DNA of 64,000 nucleotides from Phenylobacterium deserti (GTDB taxonomy: Bacteria > Pseudomonadota > Alphaproteobacteria > Caulobacterales > Caulobacteraceae). Each line of letters opens with the position of its first letter. The first letter of the stretch is position 1. The translations under genes were made by a program, and so were the position numbers. Location: the NCBI GenBank assembly GCA_945874825.1, contig CAMCIK010000002.1:93384-157383 (forward strand). Direction: 5' to 3'. This document shows positions 41,055 to 52,526 of the stretch, piece after piece. The notes under the pieces are model-generated. The model was not told the origin of the DNA. It made no database searches and was given only the letters and a program-made list of their open reading frames with translations.

Positions 41055-41870
41055 TCAGCCCTCCTCGGCGTCGTCCGGCAGGCCCATCATGTGGAAGCCG
41101 GCGTCCACATGGACGACTTCACCCGTGGTGGACCGGCCAAGGTCGGACAGAAGCCAGAGGGCCGCCCCGGCGACACCTTCCATGCTGGTGTCCTCCTTGA
41201 GGGCAGACAGGGCCCGGCCCTGGGCCAGCATGGACCGGCCGCCGGAAATACCCGCCAGAGACAAGGTGCGCATGGCGCCTGCAGAGATGGCGTTGGCCCG
41301 GATGCCCCGGGGTCCAAGGTCCCGGGCGATGTAGCGGGTGGCGGCCTCAAGGGCGGCCTTGGCCACGCCCATGGTATTGTAGTTGGGGATGGCGCGCTCG
41401 GAGCCCAGGTAGGTCAGGGTGATCAGCGACCCGCCGTCCGGCATCATGTGGCTGGCCCGGCGGGCGCAGTCGACGAAGCTGTAGGCCGAGATGTCCATGG
41501 CCGTGCGGAACCCCTCCCGGGTGGCGTTCTCGACGAAGGAGCCCTTGATCTGGTCCCGGGGCGCGAAGGCCAGGGCATGGACGAAGAAGTCGATCTTGCC
41601 GAAAGCCGACACCACGGCGGCGAAGCCGGCATCCATGCTGGCGTCGTCGGTGACGTCCACGGCCTCGATGACGGTCGCGCCCACGCTCTCGGCCAGGGGG
41701 CGCACCCGCCGCTCCATGCCCGGCAGGTGGAAGAAGGCCATCTCCGCGCCCTGGGCGGCCAGCTGGCTGGCGATGCCCCAGGCAATGGACTGGTGGTTGG
41801 CTACACCGGTGATGATCCCGCGCTTGCCCTTCATGAGCTCGCCCACAGGCATGTTGTAGTCGTCGGCCAC
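41055..41870 (-). CDS. fabI: Enoyl-ACP reductase
   Basis: [32 protein letters not shown]; follows fabB-fabA. Confidence 0.93.
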   Translation of the reverse strand: MADDYNMPVGELMKGKRGIITGVANHQSIAWGIASQLAAQGAEMAFFHLPGMERRVRPLAESVGATVIEAVDVTDDASMDAGFAAVVSAFGKIDFFVHALAFAPRDQIKGSFVENATREGFRTAMDISAYSFVDCARRASHMMPDGGSLITLTYLGSERAIPNYNTMGVAKAALEAATRYIARDLGPRGIRANAISAGAMRTLSLAGISGGRSMLAQGRALSALKEDTSMEGVAGAALWLLSDLGRSTTGEVVHVDAGFHMMGLPDDAEEG

Positions 41871-41913
41871 TTCGCGTCTCCCGATTTGTGCTGGGCGGGG
41901 CGTACTCGTCCCG

Positions 41914-43125
41914 TCAGATCCTGGACATGACCAGGCAGCCGTTGGTGCCGCCGAACCCGAAGCTGTTGGACATGACCGTCTCGACCTGGCGGTCCTCGCG
42001 GTGCCTCAGGATGGGAAGGCCCTCGAAGGCCGGGTCCAGGGTCTCGATATGGGCACTCTCGGCCAGGAAGCCGGAGTTGAGCATGATCAGGGAATAGATC
42101 GCCTCCTGGGCACCGGCGGCCCCCAGGCTGTGCCCGGTCAGGGACTTGGTGGAGGAAATGGCGGGTGCCTGGTCCGCAAACACCTCCCGGACCGCCTCCA
42201 TCTCCTTGATATCGCCCACCGGGGTCGAGGTGCCGTGCGGGTTCAGGTAGTCGACCCTGCGGCCGCCTGCTCTGGACAGGGCCAGGCGCATGCACCGCAC
42301 AGCGCCCTCGCCCGAGGGGGCGACCATGTCGAAGCCGTCGGAATTGGCAGCGTAGCCGACGATCTCGCCGTAGATCTTCGCGCCTCGCGCCTGGGCACGC
42401 TCGAGGTCCTCAAGGACCAGAATGCCGGCGCCGCCGGCGATGACGAAGCCATCCCGGTTGACGTCATAGGCCCGGCTAGCCACCGCCGGGCGATCGTTGA
42501 AGTTCGAGCTCATGGCGCCCATGGCATCGAACAGGACCGAGAGGGTCCAGTGCAGTTCCTCGGATCCGCCGGCGAAGACTACGTCCTGGTTGCCCATGGC
42601 GATCTGCTCGTAGGCGGCGCCGATACAGTGGGTCGAGGTCGCGCAGGCCGAGGAGATCGAATAGTTGATCCCGCGAATCTTGAACCAGGTCGACAGGACA
42701 GCGGAGACGCCCGAGCTCATGGCCTTGGGCACGGCGAAGGGGCCGACGCGCTTGGGGCCCTTCTCGCGGGCGATGGCGGCCGACTCGATGATGACCTTGG
42801 TAGAGGGGCCCCCTGAGCCGACGATGAGGCCGGTCATCTCGTGGGAGACCTCGGCCTCGGTCAGACCGGAATCGGCAATGGCCTGCTCCATGGCGATATG
42901 GCCAAAGGCCGTGCCCTGGGCGAGGAAGCGGGCGGCGCGACGGTCGACGGCGGCCTCCCAGTCGATGTCGGGCGCAGCGTGCACCTGGCAGCGGAAGCCG
43001 AGTTCGGCGTATTCGGGTGCCGCGACAATACCCGAACGGGTGTTTCTGAGCGAAGCCCGGACGTCATCCAGGGTGTTTCCGATGGATGAGACGATGCCCA
43101 TGCCCGTGACGACAACGCGCCGCAT
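41914..43125 (-). CDS. fabB: 3-oxoacyl-ACP synthase I
   Basis: [50 protein letters not shown]. Confidence 0.94.
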   Translation of the reverse strand: MRRVVVTGMGIVSSIGNTLDDVRASLRNTRSGIVAAPEYAELGFRCQVHAAPDIDWEAAVDRRAARFLAQGTAFGHIAMEQAIADSGLTEAEVSHEMTGLIVGSGGPSTKVIIESAAIAREKGPKRVGPFAVPKAMSSGVSAVLSTWFKIRGINYSISSACATSTHCIGAAYEQIAMGNQDVVFAGGSEELHWTLSVLFDAMGAMSSNFNDRPAVASRAYDVNRDGFVIAGGAGILVLEDLERAQARGAKIYGEIVGYAANSDGFDMVAPSGEGAVRCMRLALSRAGGRRVDYLNPHGTSTPVGDIKEMEAVREVFADQAPAISSTKSLTGHSLGAAGAQEAIYSLIMLNSGFLAESAHIETLDPAFEGLPILRHREDRQVETVMSNSFGFGGTNGCLVMSRI

Positions 43126-43150
43126 GTCCTTTTCTCCCGATACGCCGGTG

Positions 43151-43678
43151 TCAGACCAGGTCCTTGGGGTCGTACAGGCCGACCCTCAGATCCTTGGCCT
43201 CATAGATGACCTTTCCGTCTGCCTCCATGACACCATCGCCTATACCGAGCACCAGCCGGCGCATGATCACCCGCTTCAGGTCGATGCGGTAGACGACTGA
43301 CTTCACCTTCGGCGTGACCTGGCCTGTAAAACGGACCTCGCCGACGCCCAGGGCGCGGCCCTTGCCCGGCGCGCCGGACCAGCCGAGGAAATAGCCCACC
43401 AGCTGCCACATGGCGTCGAGGCCCAGGCATCCGGGCATAACCGGGTCATTGATGAAATGGCAGTCGAAGAACCAAAGGTCCGGCCGGATGTCGAGTTCTG
43501 CGATCACCTCGCCCTTGTCGTAGGCGCCGCCGGTCTCGGTGATCCGGGTGATGCGGTCGAACATCAGCATGGGGGGGACAGGAAGCTGGGCGTTACCCGG
43601 CCCGAACATCTCGCCCCGGCCGCAGGCCAGGAGTTCCTCTCGGGAATATTGGTCCTTGGCCTTGGCGCCGGGGATCAT
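43151..43678 (-). CDS. fabA: 3-hydroxydecanoyl-ACP dehydratase/isomerase
   Basis: [32 protein letters not shown]. Confidence 0.95.
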   Translation of the reverse strand: MIPGAKAKDQYSREELLACGRGEMFGPGNAQLPVPPMLMFDRITRITETGGAYDKGEVIAELDIRPDLWFFDCHFINDPVMPGCLGLDAMWQLVGYFLGWSGAPGKGRALGVGEVRFTGQVTPKVKSVVYRIDLKRVIMRRLVLGIGDGVMEADGKVIYEAKDLRVGLYDPKDLV

Positions 43679-43769
43679 GTTTCGACCTTCCGCGGGTCAC
43701 TGGAACGAAGCCCGCCGACGACGCACGCCGGATGGGGATATCCCGCTCTATCAGACGCCGGGGGGGCGC

Positions 43770-44318
43770 TCAACGGGCGGGGGGCGGTGTGAGACACTGG
43801 GGCCGATCGTCGGTTCCCCAGAGACCGGCAGCCTGGACCCAGCCGGAGACCCCGTCCGCCTGGATCCGGCACCAGCCCGACTCGCAGCGTTGCAGGGCCG
43901 CCAGGGACCTGGGCTGGAGGAGGGCCAGGGTCCGGGCGCCCGCATGGGGCGAGGACAGAACCGGGACAGCAGCGCCGGTCGTCCGCAACACATTCCTGCG
44001 GCCGTCGGTGGTGCGCATGTGGACCCAGGCGACGCCGCCGTCCGGATCACAGATCCGGCGCCACTCGGACGACTCGGCGATCACCTGGACGGGCAGTCCG
44101 CGCACCTGATAGACCCAGAGGGTGCGGTAGTCGTCACCCGGCCCGGCCCGGGCGTTGACCGATCCGAACTTCAGGGTGACAAAGCGCGGCACAGGCAGGC
44201 CCGAAGGCGTCGGCCGGGCGTAGGCCAGGGCGGCGGACGCAAGCGCACAGGCCGCCACCGACAGGATCAGGGCAAGGGCAACGCGTCTGCGCCCGGAAGG
44301 CTCGCCTTGGCCGTTCAT
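43770..44318 (-). CDS. Bacterial SH3-like domain protein
   Basis: VTLKFGSVNARAGPGDDYRTLWVYQVRGLPVQVIAESSEWRRICDPDGGVAWVH. Confidence 0.85.
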   Translation of the reverse strand: MNGQGEPSGRRRVALALILSVAACALASAALAYARPTPSGLPVPRFVTLKFGSVNARAGPGDDYRTLWVYQVRGLPVQVIAESSEWRRICDPDGGVAWVHMRTTDGRRNVLRTTGAAVPVLSSPHAGARTLALLQPRSLAALQRCESGWCRIQADGVSGWVQAAGLWGTDDRPQCLTPPPAR

Positions 44319-44398
44319 GCCCTCTTTGCTAGAGGTTCAGCGACGAAGGCGCCAGAGCGTGGTTTCGTCGGACGCTGAAATTCAGGACCTCGCCTCTG

Positions 44399-45385
44399 AT
44401 GCCGACGCGCAAGCCGAAAGTGATCGTGACCCGCCGGCTTCCGGACGCCGTCGAGACGCGTCTGCGGGAACTGTTCGACACAGAGCTGAACCTGTCGGAC
44501 GCGCCCATGAGCCGGGAGGCCCTGATCGACGCGGTCGGTCGGTGCGATGTGCTGGCCCCGACCATCACCGACCGGATCGACGCCGGTGTCCTGGAGCAGG
44601 CGGGAGATCGGCTCAAGCTGATCGCTAACTTCGGAGCGGGCGTGGACCACATCGACGTGGCGGCGTCCGCGGCACGCGGCATCACCGTGACCAACACGCC
44701 CGGCGTCCTGACGGAGGACACTGCCGACCTCACCCTCGCCCTGATGATGACCGTCTCCCGCCGGATCGTTGAGGGTGCCCGGTCAATCGAGGCCGGCGAG
44801 TTCAAGGGCTGGGCCCCGACCTGGATGCTGGGCCGGAGATTGTCCGGAAAGCGTCTTGGGATCATCGGCATGGGCCGGATCGGACAGGCGGTGGCCCGGC
44901 GGGCCCGCGCCTTTGGCATGCAGATCCACTACCACAACCGCACACCGGTCAGCCCTCGGATCGCCGAGGATCTTGAGGCCACCTACTGGGAAAGCCTCGA
45001 CCAGATGCTCGCCCGGATGGACATCATCTCGGTCAATTGCCCGCACACGCCGGCCACCTACCACCTGCTCTCCGCGCGTCGGCTGAAGCTCATGCCGGCC
45101 CACGCCATCCTGGTGAACACCGCCCGGGGCGAGATCATCGACGAGTCCGCCCTGGCCGACCTCCTGGCGACCGGCGGGATCGCCGGCGCCGGGCTAGACG
45201 TCTTCGAGTTCGAGCCCGAGGTGAACCCCCGCCTGCTCGGCCTGCCAAATGCGGTCCTGCTGCCCCACCTGGGCTCCGCCACCGTTGAGGCGCGCACCGA
45301 GATGGGCGAGAAGGTGATCATCAACATTCGCACCTGGATGGATGGTCACCGTCCTCCGGACCGGGTCCTGCCCTCAATGCTCTGA
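44399..45385 (+). CDS. D-2-hydroxyacid dehydrogenase (glyoxylate/hydroxypyruvate reductase-like)
   Basis: GKRLGIIGMGRIGQAVARRARAFGM, NTARGEIIDESALADLL. Confidence 0.9.
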   Translation: MPTRKPKVIVTRRLPDAVETRLRELFDTELNLSDAPMSREALIDAVGRCDVLAPTITDRIDAGVLEQAGDRLKLIANFGAGVDHIDVAASAARGITVTNTPGVLTEDTADLTLALMMTVSRRIVEGARSIEAGEFKGWAPTWMLGRRLSGKRLGIIGMGRIGQAVARRARAFGMQIHYHNRTPVSPRIAEDLEATYWESLDQMLARMDIISVNCPHTPATYHLLSARRLKLMPAHAILVNTARGEIIDESALADLLATGGIAGAGLDVFEFEPEVNPRLLGLPNAVLLPHLGSATVEARTEMGEKVIINIRTWMDGHRPPDRVLPSML

Positions 45386-45399
45386 AGCCCCGCCGGGTT

Positions 45400-45433
45400 G
45401 CCAGCCAGGTTGAACGGCTGGCGGCCTTTCCTA
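45400..45433 (+). terminator. Possible intrinsic terminator
   Basis: GCCAGCC-AGGTTGAAC-GGCTGGC followed by GGCCTTTCCT; weak T-tract. Confidence 0.4.
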
Positions 45434-45513
45434 AGTCCCGTGCGGGGGGGTCCTGGGACCGCTCGATCGGGTGGCCCGCCGCCGGGTCACAGACAATAGC
45501 ACCGGAGCCCCTC

Positions 45514-47093
45514 GTGGCCGCACCAGACGCCCCTTCGCCCATGCCTCGGCGCTCCCTTCTGGACCTCGTCGAGCGCATCGGGAACCGGCTGCCGGATCCG
45601 GTGATGATCTTCGTCTGGCTGATCGCCGGCCTCATCGTCCTGTCGACGATCGGGGCGATCCTCGGATGGACCGCCTCCCTGCCCTTCCGCGGCGAGACGC
45701 CTCCGACCTGGGGCGAGCTGGAGGATGGGCGGCTGGTGTTCCGGGCCGAGAGCCTCCTGTCGGAGGACAACCTGGAGCGGCTGTTCACCGAGACGGCCAA
45801 GACCTTGACGGGGTTCGCGCCCCTCGGCGTGGTCCTGACGGTGATGTACGGTGCCGCTGTCGCCGAACGCTCGGGCTTTTTCAGCGCCCTGATCCGGGCC
45901 AGCCTAAGGAGCACCGACCGCCGGTGGCTGACCCCGCTGGTGGCCCTGATCGGCATGGTTTCGCACCATGCCTCGGACGCCGCCTACCTGGTCTTCATCC
46001 CCTTGGCCGCCCTTCTCTACGCCGCCGTCGGACGCCACCCCCTGGCCGGCCTCGCCGCGGCCTTCGCGGCCGTCTCCGGAGGCTATGCGGGCAACATCAC
46101 GCCCGGCCAGATCGATATCGTCCTGTTCAGCTTCACCCAGGAGGCGGCGCGCATCATCGATCCGACATGGACCCTCAACCCCTTGGGGAACTGGTGGTTC
46201 ATCCTGGCGGTGGTGGGGGTCTTCACCCCGCTCATCTGGTTTGTCACCGACCGGATCATCGAGCCTCGACTCGGACCCTGGAGAGGGGAGCCGGACGCCG
46301 ACCTCACCGCTGAGCTGGCCCGGTCAGCGCCCAGTGAGGCCGAGCGACGAGGCCTGCGCCGGGCGGGGCTCGCCGCCCTTGTCGTGGCGGCGGGCTTTGC
46401 AGCCCTCGCCCTCTGGCCGGGCTTCACGCCCCTTATCGACGAGACCAAGACCGGCCCGGCGGCGCTCCAGCCCTTCTACACCGCCCTGATCGCGGGATTC
46501 CTAGTGCTCTTCCTCGGGACGGGCGTGGCCTTCGGGACCGCGACCGGGCTCATCCGGTCGCACCGGGAGGTCTTCGCCATGATGACCGACGGAATCCGGG
46601 CCATGGCACCCTACCTCGTCTTCGCCTTCTTCGCCGCTCACTTCGTGGCCATGTTCAACTGGTCGCGACTGGGGCCCATCGCCGCCATCAACGGGGCGCA
46701 CGTCCTTGAAACCCTGGACATGCCGGCGCCCGCCCTGCTCCTCGGGGTCCTGGGCTTCTCCTCCGTCCTCGACCTCTTCATCGGCTCGGCCACAGCCAAG
46801 TGGAGCGCCCTCGCACCCGTGGTGGTGCCCATGTTCATGCTGCTGGGCATAAGCCCGGAGATGACCACGGCGGCCTACAGAATGGGCGACAGCTTCACCA
46901 ACATCATGACGCCCCTGATGGCGTATTTTCCGCTGATCCTGGGTTTCTGCCGCCGCTGGGATACCTCCATTGGCGTGGGCTCGCTCCTGGCGCTCATGCT
47001 CCCCTACGCCCTGACCTTCATGGTGGCTGGCGCTCTGATGACGGGACTCTGGGTGGTCTTCGACTGGCCCCTCGGGCCCGGTGCCCAGGTCAG

Positions 47094-47112
<19 letters not shown>
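45514..47112 (+). CDS. AbgT family transporter
   Basis: RIGNRLPDPVMIFVWLIAGLIVLS, GDSFTNIMTPLMAYFPLIL. Confidence 0.9.
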
Positions 47113-47857
<745 letters not shown>

Positions 47858-47861
<4 letters not shown>

Positions 47862-48343
47862 CAGGCTCCCGTCCGTGGACGCCGGGCCTCGTGGAGGGCC
47901 GCTTCCAGGGTGCGCATGAGTTCAAGTCGGGCCTTCGGGCCAAGGGCCCGGCCCACCGGGGCCTCGCGCCCGGAAACGGCCAGCCTCAGGTCCACGAGGC
48001 GTTCGTCCTCCTCGCGCAAGGTAAGGCGGGTGAAGGCGGTAGGGCTCTCCCAGACCAGCGAGGTTCGGCGCGGGGTTTCCTCGATGAGCTGCACCCGGTT
48101 CTGCGTCACCACGAGGCGTTCGATCCGCCGGCCGGAGGCGAAGCTGACGGCGAAGGCGACCACCAAGGCCAGGACATCTAGCCCGAGGAAGATGGGCACC
48201 AGGCTTGCGCCCATGGCGAGGAAGACGGCGGCGGCGGCGCAGTTGAGGGCGGTGACGATGCAGATGAGAATGATGAAGCCCCGGTCGGAGAGGGACCGGT
48301 GGGGTCGAATCTCGATATTCAGGAACTCAGTATCGGTCATCAC
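47858..48343 (-). CDS. DUF2244 domain protein
   Basis: EIRPHRSLSDRGFIILICIVTALNCAAAAVFLAMGASLVPIFLGLDVLALVVAF. Confidence 0.85.
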
Positions 48344-48382
48344 TGAACGACCTACCGCGCCGCGGCACCACAGGGAAGCCCC

Positions 48383-48838
48383 TCAGCCGCCGTACCGCCT
48401 GCGGTTGAGGTCCAGGCGCACCCGCTTCAGCAGGGGAAGGGCCCCGGCGAGGTCCGGTTCGGGAAAGGCCGCAAGGAAGGTTGCGAGGAGGGGGTCGAGG
48501 GCAGCGACTGCGTCGTTGCGCGCGCGCAGGCCGTCCGGTGTCAGGGAGACGATCTTGCCGCGCCCGTCGCGGGGATCCGCCGACAGGACAACCAGGCCCC
48601 GGGCCTCCAACCGCTTGAGCATGGCGGTGATGGCACCCTTCGTGACCTGGAGCGCCTGGGCCAGGCGCACGGGCGAATCCGACCCGCCCTTGCCGAGAAG
48701 ATGGTTCAGGAGGCTGAACGACGCCATGGAGACGCCGTCCGGCAAAACGCGCGCCATCTCGGCGCTGACCAGCTGATCGATGACCGCAATCTCGACGAAG
48801 AAGTCAAAGGCGATGGGATGCCGGGAGGGCGTGGTCAT
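48383..48838 (-). CDS. MarR family transcriptional regulator (paralog 1)
   Basis: VSMASFSLLNHLL...LAQALQVTKGAITAMLKRLEARGLVVLSADPRDGRGKIVSLTPDG. Confidence 0.9.
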   Translation of the reverse strand: MTTPSRHPIAFDFFVEIAVIDQLVSAEMARVLPDGVSMASFSLLNHLLGKGGSDSPVRLAQALQVTKGAITAMLKRLEARGLVVLSADPRDGRGKIVSLTPDGLRARNDAVAALDPLLATFLAAFPEPDLAGALPLLKRVRLDLNRRRYGG

Positions 48839-48920
48839 CCAAACGGGCTCTGCGGCGCCGCCAACAGGGCGCGCGCTGGCTGTTAGCCGGATTGTGGAGA
48901 TACGGCAACTTGGAAGGGCC

Positions 48921-49370
48921 TCAGTCTTCCCGGTGGCGGTCGAGGTCCTCCCGAATGCCGCGGAGCGCCGGATGGACCCTGCGGATGGCTTCAAGGTCCA
49001 TTCGAGCCTCGAATTCCGCGACAAGGGGTGCCATCCCGGCCAGGGCCGCCTCGCGCGCGGCCAGGCCCTGAGGTGTCAGTCGGACCTTTTTTCCCCGACC
49101 ATCCTTTGGGTCAGGCTCGAGGGTCACGAGACCCTCCGCGGTGAGCTTGTGCAGGACCCCGGTGATCGCGCCCCGGGTAACCTGCAGGGCCCGGGCCAGG
49201 GCGCCGGGAGAGGCGGTCTCCTGCCCGGTCCGCACCATGTGGTTGATCAGGCCGAAGCCGGCCATGGAGAGGCCGGGTGGCAGGCGGCGCTCCATGAGGG
49301 TGCGCACCAACTGTTCGATGATCGAGATGTCGGTGAAGAAGGCGATCAGGTCAGGGTCGCGGGGGGTCAT
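48921..49370 (-). CDS. MarR family transcriptional regulator (paralog 2)
   Basis: LSMAGFGLINHMV...LARALQVTRGAITGVLHKLTAEGLVTLEPDPKDGRGKKVRLTPQG. Confidence 0.9.
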   Translation of the reverse strand: MTPRDPDLIAFFTDISIIEQLVRTLMERRLPPGLSMAGFGLINHMVRTGQETASPGALARALQVTRGAITGVLHKLTAEGLVTLEPDPKDGRGKKVRLTPQGLAAREAALAGMAPLVAEFEARMDLEAIRRVHPALRGIREDLDRHRED

Positions 49371-49383
49371 GCCCAACTGCGCA

Positions 49384-50526
49384 TCACGAGAGGATCAGAT
49401 CGTCAAGCTTCCTGCGTGGCGAGGGGTCGGAGACCTTCCGGACCGTGCCCATCCTGACCAGCATCTGGACAGGCGCGTCCGGCCGGGCACCAAGCAGCGC
49501 CTGGACCTGGCGGTAGGGACCGGCCATCTCGGCGAACTCCTGCAGGGCCATGCTCCAGGGATGCAGGACGAGGCCGTTGGCGGAGGCGGCCAGCTGGGCG
49601 CGGGCATAGGCGCGACCGGCGGCGAGCTGGGCCGAGCGATCGGCCGTCTCGCTGCGGATCCAGAAGAAGCCCGGGGTGGCGTCGATCATCTGGCGGTACA
49701 TGTCCACGCCGGTCCGGCTGGCCATGGAGTTCGGGTCCGACAGGGCCTCGCGGGTCATCACGCCCGCGCGTGCCAGCACCTCCATCATGCCCCCGGAGAT
49801 ATCGATGCCGTCAGGATTGCGGGCGACCTCGGCCTTGCCGATGCGCATCAGGCGGACCGACTCCAAATGGGTCCTGGGTGTTCCGGTCTCGATTTCCCAG
49901 GCCTTCCAGCAAATGGCAGCCAGTGGGTCCCGGAGTCCGGGATCTCGGGTCTCCCCGGCGATAAGGCCAGGCCCGGTTGCGGCGGCGAGGACTTCCCGGA
50001 CGGCAGCGTCTGAGGGGCGCTCGGGAAGGAAGGGAGCCTTTTCTGTCCGGCGGCGGACGATCTGGTCGAAGAGGGGCCCTGCCTTCGCGGCGGGATCCGG
50101 CCTCAGGACTACGCGGGCGAAGGGCCGGTCATCGAGACCAGGGCCGGGAGCGCCCTTGGGCCAGGCCTGGATGTCGGCGGCCAGACCGAGGCGGGGAGCG
50201 GACAGGGCGATCAGCTCAAGGAAGGCGCCGCAGCCCAACACGATCTGGCGGTGGAACGGATCTGTCTCGGGGAGAAGGCGGGTCCGGTCCACATAGAGGG
50301 ACATGGCGTCGGCACCCTCCAGCCTCACGAGCCAGGGCTGACGGTTATGAGGGTTGGGGGCCAGCAGGCCATGGGCCAGGACGAAGCGGCGGGGATCGGA
50401 CTCCCCCTGGCCGGGCTGGCGCCAGGCGGCGTAGGGATCTGGCGTCGCGTCGGGGCCGGAGCAGCCCGCCGCCGTGAGGACGGGAGCGGCAGCCAGAAGT
50501 TGGAGGATGTGGCGTCGGCTGGGCAT
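49384..50526 (-). CDS. Exported nitroreductase-like (Acg family) protein with lipobox
   Basis: MPSRRHILQLLAAAPVLTAAGCSG; FVLAHGLLAPNPHNRQPWLVRLEG. Confidence 0.8.
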   Translation of the reverse strand: MPSRRHILQLLAAAPVLTAAGCSGPDATPDPYAAWRQPGQGESDPRRFVLAHGLLAPNPHNRQPWLVRLEGADAMSLYVDRTRLLPETDPFHRQIVLGCGAFLELIALSAPRLGLAADIQAWPKGAPGPGLDDRPFARVVLRPDPAAKAGPLFDQIVRRRTEKAPFLPERPSDAAVREVLAAATGPGLIAGETRDPGLRDPLAAICWKAWEIETGTPRTHLESVRLMRIGKAEVARNPDGIDISGGMMEVLARAGVMTREALSDPNSMASRTGVDMYRQMIDATPGFFWIRSETADRSAQLAAGRAYARAQLAASANGLVLHPWSMALQEFAEMAGPYRQVQALLGARPDAPVQMLVRMGTVRKVSDPSPRRKLDDLILS

Positions 50527-50540
50527 GGGTCTGCACTCCT

Positions 50541-50576
50541 GCTTAGACCTCAACTATATCGCTTAGGTCTAAGCGA
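50541..50576. promoter_or_regulatory. Palindromic operator(s) upstream of the nitroreductase-MarR-MarR operon
   Basis: TCGCTTAGGTCTAAGCGA at 50559-50576 (8-bp arms, 2-bp centre) plus GCTTAGACCT at 50541-50550, the exact reverse complement of AGGTCTAAGC. Confidence 0.7.
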
Positions 50577-50621
50577 TTAGCAAGCCCTTGTCGTTCCCGC
50601 AGGGTCCGGGGATGATCTGGC

Positions 50622-51302
50622 ATGCCGAAAGCCCCCGCAAAGCCACGCGCACCGTCCCGAAGGTCCCCCGCTGAGCGCGCTCGGATCGAGGCCCTGTTCG
50701 AGCGGTTCGCGGCAGCAGAGAGCGATCCTCGCACTGAGCTGGACTATTCGAGCCCCTACACCCTGCTCGCGGCGGTCGCCCTTTCGGCTCAGGCCACGGA
50801 CGTCTCGGTGAACAAGGCGACGACCCGCCTTTTCACCGTCGCCGACACACCCGAGAAAATGCTGGAACTCGGAGAGGCCGGGATCATTCCCTACATTGCC
50901 TCCATCGGCCTCTTCCGTACCAAGGCCAAGAACCTGGTCGCCGCAGCCCGGATCCTTGTCGACACCCATGGCGGCGAGGTTCCGCTCGAGCGCGAGGCGC
51001 TTCAGGCCCTGCCCGGCGTGGGCCGGAAGACCGCCAGCGTGGTGCTCAACGAGTTGGGCATCGAGCCCACCATCGCGGTCGACACCCATGTCTTCCGGGT
51101 CTCCCACCGCCTGGGCCTCTCCCGGGGCAAGACCCCCGACAAGGTCGAGCACGAACTCATGTCGGTGATCCCCGACCCCTGGAGGACCCGGGCCCATCAC
51201 TGGCTGATACTGCATGGCCGGTACGTCTGCGTCGCCCGCCGCCCGAAGTGCGACAACTGCCCCGTAGCCGACCTCTGCCCTTCCCGGGGGCGGCAGGCCT
51301 AG
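50622..51302 (+). CDS. nth: Endonuclease III
   Basis: HhH LPGVGRKTASVVLNELG; C-terminal FeS CVARRPKCDNCPVADLCPS. Confidence 0.95.
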   Translation: MPKAPAKPRAPSRRSPAERARIEALFERFAAAESDPRTELDYSSPYTLLAAVALSAQATDVSVNKATTRLFTVADTPEKMLELGEAGIIPYIASIGLFRTKAKNLVAAARILVDTHGGEVPLEREALQALPGVGRKTASVVLNELGIEPTIAVDTHVFRVSHRLGLSRGKTPDKVEHELMSVIPDPWRTRAHHWLILHGRYVCVARRPKCDNCPVADLCPSRGRQA

Positions 51303-51348
51303 ATCCTGTTCCGATGAGCGGGAAGCCGTAACGGATCCAGACAGGATC
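51302..51348. repeat. Dispersed palindromic repeat, unit A, copy 3
   Basis: GATCCTGTTCCGATGAGCGGGAAGCCGTAACGGATCCAGACAGGATC (diverged). Confidence 0.85.
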
Positions 51349-51363
51349 TGGGTTTTTGGACTT

Positions 51364-51414
51364 GAGGCCTGTCTTGCCCCTTCAGACGGTCTACCTGAAG
51401 GGAACGGGCGCTAG
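51364..51414. repeat. Unit B hairpin of the compound repeat, copy 2 (diverged)
   Basis: GAGGCCTGTCTTGCCCCTTCAGACGGTCTACCTGAAGGGAACGGGCGCTAG, same layout as 4252-4294. Confidence 0.8.
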
Positions 51415-51533
51415 GGCCAGGGCGAGGCCGGGAAGGGCGCGGGTCATCGACCGGTCTTGCCAAGGCGGGCCGCATTGCTCCAGACCGGCTTTGCCTGTAG
51501 CTAGCGCGGCTCCGTCAGACCCGGGAGGCGCTC

Positions 51534-52523
51534 ATGGCTGAACTCTTCGACGTCGCCGCCATCGGCAACGCCATTGTCGACGTTATCGCCCCAGCGGACG
51601 AGACCTTCATCTCGGCGGAAGGCCTCGCCCGGGGCGCCATGACCCTTGTGGACGAGGCCCGCGGGCGCGAACTCTACGCGCGGATGGCGCCCGGCGTGGA
51701 GACCTCCGGTGGATCGGCGGCCAACACCGTCGCCGGCCTGGCCAGCCTGGGCGCCCGCACCGCCTTCCTGGGCAAGGTGGCCAACGACCAGTTGGGCGAG
51801 GTCTTCGCCCATGACATGCGCGCCATCGGCACCCACTTCCCGAGCCTGCCCCTCCACGGCGGGCCGGCAACGGCTCGCTGCCTTGTCAATGTGACGCCGG
51901 ATGGGCAGCGCACCATGTGCACCTTTCTCGGTGCCTCGGTGGAGTTCACCGACGCTGACATCGACCCGGCTGTCATCGAGGCGGCGCAGATCGTTTATCT
52001 CGAAGGCTACCTGTTCGACGCCGAGCCCGCCCGGAGGGCCTTCGCCAAGGCGGCGGGCCTGGCCCGGGCCTCCGGCCGCAGGATCGCCCTGACCCTGTCC
52101 GATGGCTTCGTGGTCGAGCGCCACCGTGCCGCCCTCCTGGGCTTTATCGGTGCCCAGGTGGACATCCTCTTCGCCAACGAGGCCGAAGCCCTGGCCCTGT
52201 TCGAGACCGAGGACCTGGCCGTGGCGATAGACGGCCTGCGCGCCCGGACGCGTCTGTCCGCCGTGACCCGCAGCGAGAAGGGCTCCCTTCTGATCGGCGA
52301 TGGGGAGGTCGCCTCGATTCTCGCCCGGCCCGTGGAAAAAATCGTGGACACGACCGGCGCCGGCGACCAATACGCAGCCGGTGTGATGTACGGTCTCGCC
52401 GCCGGACGGCCGCTGGAGGTCTGCGGACATCTTGGGGCCCTGGCGGCAGCCGAGGTGATTTCTCACTATGGGCCGCGGCCGCAGGTCTCCCTGCGGGCGC
52501 TGGCCGACCGGGAAGGACTCTAG
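51534..52523 (+). CDS. PfkB family carbohydrate/adenosine kinase
   Basis: GGSAANTVAGLASLGARTAFLGKVANDQLG, DTTGAGDQYAAGVMYGL. Confidence 0.9.
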   Translation: MAELFDVAAIGNAIVDVIAPADETFISAEGLARGAMTLVDEARGRELYARMAPGVETSGGSAANTVAGLASLGARTAFLGKVANDQLGEVFAHDMRAIGTHFPSLPLHGGPATARCLVNVTPDGQRTMCTFLGASVEFTDADIDPAVIEAAQIVYLEGYLFDAEPARRAFAKAAGLARASGRRIALTLSDGFVVERHRAALLGFIGAQVDILFANEAEALALFETEDLAVAIDGLRARTRLSAVTRSEKGSLLIGDGEVASILARPVEKIVDTTGAGDQYAAGVMYGLAAGRPLEVCGHLGALAAAEVISHYGPRPQVSLRALADREGL

Positions 52524-52526
52524 TCC

